From Alistipes sp. (lineage in GTDB: Bacteria; Bacteroidota; Bacteroidia; Bacteroidales; Rikenellaceae), in contig JAJQED010000020.1 of the NCBI GenBank assembly GCA_021201825.1, forward strand, positions 1 through 64,000: 64,000 nucleotides of DNA. The letters are read 5' to 3'. Under the pieces are notes generated by a model that had not been told where the DNA came from, made no database searches, and saw nothing but the letters and a program-made list of their open reading frames with translations. The position numbers were made by a program, and so were the translations under genes. Below are positions 33,777-40,752 of this stretch, one piece after another (the first letter of the stretch is position 1; the number at the start of each line of letters is the position of its first letter).

Positions 33777-35450
33777 TTATCTGTTATATCGTTGCATACG
33801 GATATTATCATCGCGTTTGGCTTCGAGTTCCGAGAGGTTGTGTGCGGCTTCGGGGGAGCCGGTTTCGGCTGCGCGGCGGATGTATTGCTCGGCCGTTTCG
33901 AGGTCGCCCGTGAGCAGGTGGAAAACGCCGAGGTTGTTGGCGGCGGCCGGATTGTCCGCAACTCGGTCGAGATAGCGCTTAGCCGAGGTGAGTTCTCTGC
34001 GGGAAAGTAGTACGGCGGCATAGTTGATGATAGCTACGGGAACGTCCGGGTATTGACGGATAATGGTTTCAAACAGATTTTCCCATTCGGGGGAACCCTG
34101 TTCGTATGATTGGGCCAATAGGAACAGTTCCCTCTGGGAGAGCATCTCGGGGTTGCGCGTGTCAAGTGTACGGGATTCTTCGAGGGAATAGTCCTTTACC
34201 GAGAAGTCTATCTGATACTCCACTCGCCGAAGCTGCGGGAACATCCCGCCAGTCATCGCCGTCCACGGATAACCCATCGCTTTCAATCGAGCCTCTTTGC
34301 GGTCGGGAGCGTCGTCGCTGTCAATAACCGCTAAGACTTCCGCCTTGCGTACAAGGTCGCTTTCTTCGACCAGTACCCTAAGGCCGTCCCAGTCCTCGGC
34401 CACCGAAGATGTACGGATAATACCCGCCGGTACGCCGTAATGTTGCGAAATGTAGTTTGAAAGAGCCTGCGCCCGCTCGGCCGCCAACCGCTCATTGCTC
34501 GCGTAACTACCCTCGGGCGATGCGTAACCCTCGATAAAGAGTCCGGTTATCTGCACGTCCGGGTCGGACTGTACCTTGCGGATAGCAGCCTCTATTTTGG
34601 CAAGTTCTTCCGGGTTGCGGCGGAACGTGGGCACGATAACCGACCGTCCCACGGCAAAATCCAGGAACGCCTGCCCCTGCATATTGCGGCGCTTGTCCTC
34701 ACGCTCGGGCAGGATAAAGTTAACTTGTGGCTTTACTTCATAAGGTATTCGCGGTTGTAGTTGAACCCTGCCAGCCGAAGCCAGCGTGTAAAGTTGTTCC
34801 TTACGTGCGGGTGAACCTACGACCTGGTGTATGTCGAGGGTTGCCTCGTCCATCCACGGCTCGTACGGTAGGCGCATGGTGTACCGGACAAGGGTATCAG
34901 TATAGTTGGTAACGGCGATCTTCATTTCGGGCAGGTCGTCCACCACCGATGAATAGCCAAATTTCATCATCCGGCGGTAAAGCTGATCCTTTCCCCAGCC
35001 GTTGACAAGAAGTCCGGCTCCGGTAGCAGTGCTGTCGCCTGCGATCAGTTCCGGGATCAACAAGTAGCTCAGCCGGCGGTTCATCACGTCCCCGTGCATC
35101 CGAACCTCTATATCCATAAACAGTTCATCGTCCTGCTCGGAGAGTTCCCGAACGGTCACTTTCATCTGCCCGGCATATTCGGTGGGATCGACACGGCGCC
35201 GCGTTTGTGTTTTGACCGGAACGGCGAACACAGCAGGGACAGCGAACCGGTAGGTGGTCGGCGAGTTGCCGTCCATCAATTTGAGGTCACCCATCTCGAC
35301 ATAGAGCGAGTCCCCGACAAGGTGGGCCGTGAAGGATTCTATCACGAAGCGTCCGTCGCCAAGTTCCACCCGGCCGGTAATGGTTTCCGGCTGCTGGGCA
35401 TAGAGGGTAAAAGAGAAAAGGGTGAGTATAAGGGAGTAGATATATCTCAT
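33777..35450 (-). CDS. DUF3868 / OmpA-like protein with TPR repeats
   Basis: A 557-residue exported protein (signal peptide to about residue 18, LYAQQ). N-terminal half is the DUF3868 domain usual in Bacteroidetes fimbrial operons. Residues about 295-350 are OmpA-like (GLFIEGYASPEGSYASNERLAAERAQALSNYI), so it probably contacts peptidoglycan. The C-terminal 150 residues hold TPR-like helices (AIINYAAVLLSRRELTSAKRYLDRV, NNLGVFHLLTGDLETAEQYIRRA). It follows DUF3575 by 12 bp. Together these two likely form the periplasmic/outer-membrane base of the fimbria. Confidence 0.85.
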   Translation of the reverse strand: MRYIYSLILTLFSFTLYAQQPETITGRVELGDGRFVIESFTAHLVGDSLYVEMGDLKLMDGNSPTTYRFAVPAVFAVPVKTQTRRRVDPTEYAGQMKVTVRELSEQDDELFMDIEVRMHGDVMNRRLSYLLIPELIAGDSTATGAGLLVNGWGKDQLYRRMMKFGYSSVVDDLPEMKIAVTNYTDTLVRYTMRLPYEPWMDEATLDIHQVVGSPARKEQLYTLASAGRVQLQPRIPYEVKPQVNFILPEREDKRRNMQGQAFLDFAVGRSVIVPTFRRNPEELAKIEAAIRKVQSDPDVQITGLFIEGYASPEGSYASNERLAAERAQALSNYISQHYGVPAGIIRTSSVAEDWDGLRVLVEESDLVRKAEVLAVIDSDDAPDRKEARLKAMGYPWTAMTGGMFPQLRRVEYQIDFSVKDYSLEESRTLDTRNPEMLSQRELFLLAQSYEQGSPEWENLFETIIRQYPDVPVAIINYAAVLLSRRELTSAKRYLDRVADNPAAANNLGVFHLLTGDLETAEQYIRRAAETGSPEAAHNLSELEAKRDDNIRMQRYNR

Positions 35451-35462
35451 AGGTGCGGGATA

Positions 35463-36056
35463 TTAGCGATGTGATTTTATAAGGTAGATAAACGACACAC
35501 CTACGTTGCTGGGCCCGAACCAATGCTTCGTATTCTTTTCGATAAAACTCCCGCACCGTCGGCACTCGGACTTTTTGTAGTTCAGGTAGTAATAGCCAAC
35601 GCCTACGGATGCTTCGAGGTTCCAATGCGGTGATAGGAACCATTGATAGCCGTAAGTAAATCCCGCGCCGACGGCATAGCCCTCGTAGCGGTATTCTTTA
35701 AGATTGTCGAATGGGATTATAGGAATGTTCGCCCCGCCGGCATTATAGCTGATAAACCCGACCTGCGGGGCAAGGAAATGCCCGTCGAACCTCTCATAAG
35801 GCCAGAACCGCACTTGCCCCGTAACGGCCCAATGCTGTATCTTTTTGTTGGATTGCTTATCCCCGAACGTCCACGGGTTATAAGCTCCGCTAAAGTTGAT
35901 GGTCGTCTTCAGTCCCGTCGCCAACTCTACCCCTATGTTAGGTGTCGTGGTAGCCCAATAGAGAGCGTTGCTCTTGACGGCCACCTGTTGAGCGGAAACC
36001 GATGCCGATAATAAGAGAAGGGGCGGTAATATAAGTTTGAGTAGGGCTTTCTTCAT
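35463..36056 (-). CDS. DUF3575 outer-membrane protein of the fimbrial operon
   Basis: A 197-residue exported beta-barrel-like protein (signal peptide to SVSAQ). Pattern VAVKSNALYWATTTPNIGVELATGLKTTINFSGAYNPW and the final KHWFGPSNVGVSFIYLI fit DUF3575, which is regularly found with DUF3868 and Mfa/Fim genes. An ECRRCG pair near residue 165 could form a disulfide. It is the first fimbrial structural gene of the operon, 50 bp after the small unknown gene. Confidence 0.85.
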   Translation of the reverse strand: MKKALLKLILPPLLLLSASVSAQQVAVKSNALYWATTTPNIGVELATGLKTTINFSGAYNPWTFGDKQSNKKIQHWAVTGQVRFWPYERFDGHFLAPQVGFISYNAGGANIPIIPFDNLKEYRYEGYAVGAGFTYGYQWFLSPHWNLEASVGVGYYYLNYKKSECRRCGSFIEKNTKHWFGPSNVGVSFIYLIKSHR

Positions 36057-36106
36057 ATTAAATAACTTTGGGGCTTATATTTTATCGTCGGGATCGCGCG
36101 GGGTAT

Positions 36107-36484
36107 TTATAGACTTGAAAATGCGCTGCATAGTTTCTCGCTTCGGGCAAATTGTTTTAATGCCCGGTAGCCGGTCTGTTCGCCGGGCGGTGCGTCCCCG
36201 TTCAGCCACGGCTCGGTAAGCAAGAGCAAATCCCACATCGTCATTGAGAAAAACTTTCGGCGGTTAATATGCAGCAGGCCGGCCCGCTCGAGAACGATAC
36301 TGTTCTTTTCGAGCAGGGTAATGATATACGGAGTATCGGTATTATAGAATGCGGTTTCAAACAGAAACACATCCCTGTCTATTCCCTTGCATCCGCCACC
36401 GAAATAGAGATAGCTGAACGTCCCCAGATGCTCGTATATAGTCTGGAAGCGCCGGCTGAATAATATTTTATCGTCCTTTTGCAT
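36107..36484 (-). CDS. Unknown small protein between the promoter switch and the fimbrial genes
   Basis: A 125-residue soluble protein, mostly alpha-helical by pattern, with no signal peptide and no family I recognise. The frame could start at GTG 36520, but that codon lies inside the left inverted repeat, so ATG 36484 (MQKDDKILFSRRF) is preferred. Central TDTPYIITLLEKNSIVLERAGLLHINRRKFFSM has the spacing of a winged helix (helix, turn, helix, basic strand), so a cytoplasmic regulator is possible. It would be the first gene transcribed when the switch is ON. Confidence 0.7.
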   Translation of the reverse strand: MQKDDKILFSRRFQTIYEHLGTFSYLYFGGGCKGIDRDVFLFETAFYNTDTPYIITLLEKNSIVLERAGLLHINRRKFFSMTMWDLLLLTEPWLNGDAPPGEQTGYRALKQFARSEKLCSAFSSL

Positions 36485-36515
36485 TTGCTCTTCCCGGCTG
36501 CCTGTTTGGGTAACT

Positions 36516-36532
36516 GTCACTGCGTAAGTGAC
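36516..36532 (+). repeat. Left inverted repeat of the inverton (IRL)
   Basis: gtcactgcgtaagtgac; the exact reverse complement is at 36826-36842. The site is itself a dyad: 6-bp arms gtcact / agtgac around an asymmetric 5-bp core gcgta. That is the form expected for two recombinase monomers flanking a directional core. Confidence 0.88.
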
Positions 36533-36785
36533 ATAAGACCAGAAAGGGCAAATGCTAAAACACGCGCATTTAAATGGTTACACTTAAAACTGCCGTGCCG
36601 GACGGTAAACGTCCGTCAAACAAAATGATGGGAATAAGAAGTTTAAGAGAATTAGAACGGGGTTAGTTTTATTCGGTGGAACAGGGGTAGTAGTTTTTCC
36701 TGAAATCTGTAAATCGTTCAGGGTATATACAATAACTTAAAGAGAAATTTACAGGGGTAGAGTATCGGAAATAGAAAATAATTTT

Positions 36786-36793
36786 TACATTTG
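36786..36793 (+). promoter_or_regulatory. Promoter inside the inverton, currently reading away from the fimbrial operon
   Basis: TACATTTG matches TAnnTTTG. No TTTG exists at -33; instead a 10-bp direct repeat, acaggggtag, occurs at 36751-36760, just upstream of the -33 position, and again at 36681-36690. I find no TAnnTTTG on the opposite strand of the segment. In this orientation transcription would run antisense into the recombinase gene. Confidence 0.65.
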
Positions 36794-36825
36794 CTACGAA
36801 TTAAGAGCAGAATGTTTGCCAGACC

Positions 36826-36842
36826 GTCACTTACGCAGTGAC
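36826..36842 (-). repeat. Right inverted repeat of the inverton (IRR)
   Basis: gtcacttacgcagtgac, the perfect reverse complement of IRL. It is followed 5 bp later by the stop codon of the recombinase gene at 36848. Confidence 0.88.
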
Positions 36843-36847
36843 GTTTT

Positions 36848-38080
36848 TTATGCCGCTCCCACAGCCCGCGACATCCTCACGCTCAGTTCATCCAATGCCG
36901 AGCGCTCGAAAGAGGCGAGGTAAATCGAGGTTACTTTCGTATCCCGGTGGCCGAGGCCCTCGCTTATCAACGATACATTATATCCCATCCTTTTTGCCAG
37001 TGTAGCCCATGTGTGGCGTGCTACGTGCGTCGACAGGTTCTTTTCTATGCCGGCCATTGCCGCCAGTTCTTTCAATGCCTTGTTCTGGCGGTTAAGGGCC
37101 GATTCGTACTGGATTCTGTAATCCGACATTTGGGGGTCAATAATCGGAAAGATAAACGGTGAATATTTGGTGGCCGACTTAAAACCATCTATTATTCTTT
37201 TCATCGGCTTGGTAACCTTTACCTCGATATAGAAGCCGGTCTTTTTCCTTTTATAGATTATCGAGCCGTTCTTAATATCGCTCTTTTTAAGGTATGCCAG
37301 GTCGATAAACGACATTCCGCGGGCATGGTAGGCGAAAAGGAAGTATAGTAATGCCGACCGCAGTCGTGAATTGTTCGCCGGGATTTTCTTTTCGAGCGAT
37401 GCCAGCGCGTTTATATCCTGCCGGTCGAGCGAACGACGGCGGGTTTCATAAACTCCCGTATAGACGTCCTCGAAGGGATTAATTTCGTTAGCGGTGATAA
37501 CCTTAGCCGCCACCGCCCGGTAATAGATTGCCCGCAGGTTCCGCATATAAAACGAGATGGTGTTCATCTGTAAGCCACGGTCGAGAAGCCAACGTTCATA
37601 CTCCCGCATACGCCCCGCTGTTATCTCGCATAGCAGCATATCCCGACCGCCGTTGAACTTTACCAGGCTTTTGGAAGCGGAGCGGTAGGCGCGGGCGGTT
37701 CGTACCCGGCCGTCGGCTTGCAGATCGCGGGCCACGTTACAGGCAAATGCAAGTACAGTATCAGCCGTTCCGGTCTTTTGAAACTCGGTTACAATATCGC
37801 CGACCGTGTATTCACCTGCGACCGATAGCTGCTTAATAATACCTTCCAACCGTAGCAGGTCGGCCCGCATCGCCGCCTCGATCTCCCGTAAACGCTCCGC
37901 GCGGGCGGGATCGCCCAACCCCTGAAGCCAACCGGCCGCCACGTTCCACTCATGGGCATAAATAGCGTAATCCCGCCTTATATCCCGATATTTGCGGTTA
38001 TGAATTATCCGGACGAACAGCGTCCCGGATGCAGCCACCTCACTTGTAGGGGGCCGGAAATGAAATCTAAAACTTGTCAT
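36848..38080 (-). CDS. Tyrosine recombinase, probable invertase of the fimbrial promoter
   Basis: A 410-residue recombinase: arm-binding-like N-terminus (FRFHFRPPTS to RDIRRDYAIYAHEWN), SAM-like core-binding domain (about 110-210), catalytic domain with Arg I in YHARGMSFIDLAYL, His-x-x-Arg in HVARHTWATLAKRMGY, and LGHRDTKVTSIYLAS containing the second His and the Tyr nucleophile. It has a canonical Arg I, unlike the two left-end integrases. Its stop is 5 bp from IRR of the switch, the arrangement seen for dedicated promoter invertases. It could alternatively help mobilise the island, since putative attR is 258 bp upstream. Confidence 0.9.
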   Translation of the reverse strand: MTSFRFHFRPPTSEVAASGTLFVRIIHNRKYRDIRRDYAIYAHEWNVAAGWLQGLGDPARAERLREIEAAMRADLLRLEGIIKQLSVAGEYTVGDIVTEFQKTGTADTVLAFACNVARDLQADGRVRTARAYRSASKSLVKFNGGRDMLLCEITAGRMREYERWLLDRGLQMNTISFYMRNLRAIYYRAVAAKVITANEINPFEDVYTGVYETRRRSLDRQDINALASLEKKIPANNSRLRSALLYFLFAYHARGMSFIDLAYLKKSDIKNGSIIYKRKKTGFYIEVKVTKPMKRIIDGFKSATKYSPFIFPIIDPQMSDYRIQYESALNRQNKALKELAAMAGIEKNLSTHVARHTWATLAKRMGYNVSLISEGLGHRDTKVTSIYLASFERSALDELSVRMSRAVGAA

Positions 38081-38496
38081 AAAATAGTGGATGTTTGATT
38101 ATTATAACTTCCGTAAATATATAATAATGCAAACTCCGTGACTTTTTAGAACACTCCAAAAGCCTTATTGCGGCAATTAGGTCGAATATTTAATGAAATA
38201 TGTATCGCCCTTTTTATTCAGAAAGGCGATAAAAATGTGAGATAATTCGGGAAATTACGAACTATTATTAACTTTGCGATAGAAACAAAGAGTTGTTTGA
38301 AAGCATGAAGAATGAAGTGCATCTAAGCACTTACCACGTTACTTATCCGTTGCCCTTTTCATGCAAGAGTCTTTATAACTTATTGGCCATTAGGAAAATT
38401 CAATAAGTATCCATCAAATATAGTGAAAGACTCCCGAAAAGCGGCGCAATCAAAAGCAAACCGAGGCAGGTTCCCGCTTCGGCGGCCGGTTTGACT
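38081..38496. other. Right island boundary region
   Basis: Holds the recombinase upstream region (a near-promoter TATATTTA at 38121-38114, minus), a plus-strand TAACTTTG at 38269-38276, putative attR, and a 33-codon frame (ATG 38305 to TAA 38404-38406) reading across attR into the flank. Past attR, 38425-38445 (gaaagactcccgaaaagcgg) is a near-copy of 18592-18612. I do not claim the 33-codon frame as a gene. Confidence 0.45.
38338..38359 (+). repeat. Putative attR, 22-bp direct repeat
   Basis: Identical to 18725-18746 over 22 bp; flanking bases differ on both sides (cac before and catg after, versus aaa before and aagt after). It is in direct orientation, as expected for attachment-site duplication. 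Confidence 0.55.
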
Positions 38497-40200
38497 TCAT
38501 CGCGGAAAAATAATATCCAGTTTTCTCCTCCTGGGTTGCCACTTCCCGTTCCACCCGGCAGGATGCGGCTCGATCCTGTGTCGCACAAGGTGATAATAAA
38601 ACCGTGCCTTACCGGACCATGCGTAATAGTCGTATTCACAGAACATATTGTTCCAGCGGTGGTCCAGCGAAGGATCGTCGTCACCCGGATATTTATCTGA
38701 AGTAACTCCCCTCCAGACGGGCTCGACAAGGACGTAATTACTGTCTATTAGCGGCGCGAGGGCATCGTAAAAGATTGCCGGTTCCAGGACGTGGTAAGCG
38801 ACCTTACTGTAAATACTGATAAAAAAATGCTGGTTGGTGTAGAGGTAATAGTGGTCGTACCTCTCCGCATGGAACTGAAGCCATTGCCAGAAGTTGTCAA
38901 GAATATTCCATTCCGTTACGAGAGCGAAAAGGTAGTCCATCCACATGATGTCCATTCGCACGTATTTGGAGTCCTGTGACCACTCACTGTAAAGAAGCCA
39001 GTTGTAATTACGGTAAACGTCTCCGATAATATCCCCTACCGCCGAAGTCTCGTTATATATAAGGGCAAGAAGAAAAGCCCGGAACGAGTTACCCAACCGC
39101 AGCCTCTCACATTCGTCCTTTGTCTGTGAAACCTGCTGTGCGATCTGCCGGTAAACGTTCCATAGTGCTCGGACCTGTTCTTCGCTGAGGGTGTCCAGCC
39201 TGATAAAACCACGGTGATTGACGGAATATTCTTCCAGCCGGTCGTACTGCTCTCCGTGAATAACGGGAAAGTCATCTAAAATATCATCGTTGCTTCCGGC
39301 TAAAATGCCATGTGCGTTATCGAGCAGCATTTCATAAAGTCCGGGCAAACCCCTTTCATACAGTACCCTCGAAACGGCGCGGGGATGGGTGGTCTTATAG
39401 GACAAAACCAGTTCCGTATTTCTTTCCTCCATTCCCGACAGCACAATGGCGTAATGTTTTATCCTGTCGTTTGCTTTTTCATTCCGCAGGACTTTAAGTG
39501 CGAGGGGTACCCCGGCCCTGCAACCGTTATCGGCCATAAGGCGCATTTTGGCATGTGAGGGCCATGTATCGATCCCCCCGAACGTCCTTATATAAAGATA
39601 CCAGGGGAATGGGTCATGCCAATCGAGGTAAAATGAAAATTCGTCGCAGGGGGTGATAAAATCGTCCGAGTAGTGTTTGTGTTTGCGGATGCCCTTTATC
39701 ATAAAGTAATGAAGCCGGGCGTCATAAAGAATTTCATCCGGGTGCCGCTGACGGTACTGCCGGTACAGTTCCTCCACATAGTCACTGTCATGGAGGGTCT
39801 TCTCCAGACTCATTAATTCCGGGTATGAAAGTGAAGTACGAGATGAGTCGATAAAGCCGTCCGGGTACTCTTCGCCTTTATCCACTTTTAACGCCGCGAG
39901 GGGGGAAAGGTCGGAGGTGACAGGTAAATCGGGATGTTCTTCGGTAGTTGCGATCCAGGTGGTATTTTCCCCGTGTAATATCGCAATGGGAGACAGGACC
40001 GGTTGGTTTTTATGCCCGGTGAGTTCGGCCATGAGAATACCGTCCTTTTTACACGATCCTTTAAGGTTCGAAAGGATATAGTGCTCGCTTATGCCGCAAG
40101 TCAAACGGTATCGGGCACTGTCGGTTTCCACCACGAATGAATCGGCATAATAAAGTATCCGCTTGAATGGCAGTGAAAATCTCCCGTACGATATATCCAT
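38497..40200 (-). CDS. Unknown 567-residue cytoplasmic protein
   Basis: I do not recognise a family. No signal peptide, lipobox or membrane segment is visible. The N-terminal 70 residues look beta-rich. The middle (about 130-430) is helical and very rich in aromatic and charged residues. Odd features are Trp/Tyr-dense stretches (FYLDWHDPFPWYLYIRTFGG; NYNWLLYSEWSQDSKYV; FWQWLQFHAERYDHYYLY). The gene sits just outside the right island boundary on the chromosome side and is transcribed alone toward attR. The protein may be lineage-specific. Confidence 0.7.
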   Translation of the reverse strand: MDISYGRFSLPFKRILYYADSFVVETDSARYRLTCGISEHYILSNLKGSCKKDGILMAELTGHKNQPVLSPIAILHGENTTWIATTEEHPDLPVTSDLSPLAALKVDKGEEYPDGFIDSSRTSLSYPELMSLEKTLHDSDYVEELYRQYRQRHPDEILYDARLHYFMIKGIRKHKHYSDDFITPCDEFSFYLDWHDPFPWYLYIRTFGGIDTWPSHAKMRLMADNGCRAGVPLALKVLRNEKANDRIKHYAIVLSGMEERNTELVLSYKTTHPRAVSRVLYERGLPGLYEMLLDNAHGILAGSNDDILDDFPVIHGEQYDRLEEYSVNHRGFIRLDTLSEEQVRALWNVYRQIAQQVSQTKDECERLRLGNSFRAFLLALIYNETSAVGDIIGDVYRNYNWLLYSEWSQDSKYVRMDIMWMDYLFALVTEWNILDNFWQWLQFHAERYDHYYLYTNQHFFISIYSKVAYHVLEPAIFYDALAPLIDSNYVLVEPVWRGVTSDKYPGDDDPSLDHRWNNMFCEYDYYAWSGKARFYYHLVRHRIEPHPAGWNGKWQPRRRKLDIIFPR

Positions 40201-40509
40201 AGAAAATACTTTTCAAATACCCAGGCAGTTTAAAGGTAATTAAAGTATCTCTAAAAGCCATTATCTCCATGATCCCGGCAAGATGATCCGGCAGTCCGCT
40301 GCGGGACCGGCTCCGTATTATATCCGATCACTCCGGATAACTACCGTTCCCCCGCGTTCCTGCCGCCGAACCGGGCGGCCGATTTCCCCGGAGGTTCCCG
40401 TTAATCCACCGGCCGATAGGTGCCGGCTTTGTGGTTAATGGAACTGCCGGGAACGCCGAAAGGCGGGAAAAATTTTCCCGCCTTTCGGGTCTGTTTACCG
40501 AAACCCGGA
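40201..40509. other. Intergenic DNA with a perfect 16-bp palindrome
   Basis: The only clear structure is a 16-bp perfect inverted repeat, 40456-40471 with 40473-40488 (ccgaaaggcggg plus A/T centre), 22 bp past the DUF3008 stop. It would act as a terminator for that gene, although no T-run follows. The remainder, 40201-40455, holds the upstream region of the unknown gene at 38497-40200 and nothing else I can identify. Confidence 0.55.
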
Positions 40510-40674
40510 TTATTTTTTCCGGCTCTTGGGTTTTTTTGCGAAATCCTCGAGTTGTTTCTCTGTCATATGGTCGGCCACTTCCTTAATCTTTTGACTGGCG
40601 TGGTCGTTCTCTCCCCGTTTGTAGGAGAGTGCGGCGCCCATAAGCCTGCGCTGTTTTTCACTTTTTGCCGGCAT
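40510..40674 (-). CDS. DUF3008 family small basic protein
   Basis: ATG 40674 to TAA 40512-40510, 54 residues. The sequence begins MPAKSEKQRRLMGAALSYKR and ends MTEKQLEDFAKKPKSRKK, the pattern of DUF3008 proteins (MPAKS start, a helix, then the MTEKQLEDFA block). The function is unknown; it is small, charged and soluble. The strong family pattern supports the gene despite its size. A palindromic hairpin follows. Confidence 0.85.
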   Translation of the reverse strand: MPAKSEKQRRLMGAALSYKRGENDHASQKIKEVADHMTEKQLEDFAKKPKSRKK

Positions 40675-40752
40675 AAATTCCCGTTTTAATTAATAATAGT
40701 ACGACACCGCCGGCGGGCGGTATCCGGGGATATTTATGCAAATTCGGTTCCG

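Larger units (their letters stand above)
36516..36842. promoter_or_regulatory. Invertible promoter switch (inverton), OFF orientation
   Basis: A 293-bp segment (36533-36825) lies between 17-bp perfect inverted repeats. The right repeat ends 5 bp from the stop codon of a tyrosine recombinase gene; the left repeat lies 31 bp before the first gene of the fimbrial operon. The segment has no gene but one TAnnTTTG promoter, pointing right, away from the operon. Inversion would place it about 80 bp upstream of ATG 36484, pointing at the operon. Recombinase-controlled invertible promoters for capsule and fimbriae are well established in Bacteroides. Confidence 0.85.
18725..38359. mobile_element. Genomic island (integrase pair, RteC, phase-variable fimbrial operon)
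   Basis: A segment of about 19.6 kb bounded by a 22-bp perfect direct repeat (18725-18746 and 38338-38359). The left end carries two tandem IntDOT-like integrases, a RhuM-like protein, two excisionase-type HTH proteins and RteC, all typical of Bacteroides conjugative or mobilizable elements. The right end carries a tyrosine recombinase, an invertible promoter and a seven-gene fimbrial operon. Both sides are flanked by single-copy chromosomal genes. No relaxase, coupling protein or tra genes are visible, so it is not self-transmissible as seen and may be mobilized in trans or be a remnant. The boundary call rests on the repeat; a dispersed repeat is the alternative. Confidence 0.6.

Noticed and set aside
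38400..38729. 109-codon minus-strand frame at the right island edge
   Set aside because: It overlaps the 3-prime end of the 567-residue gene in another frame and has no initiation context.
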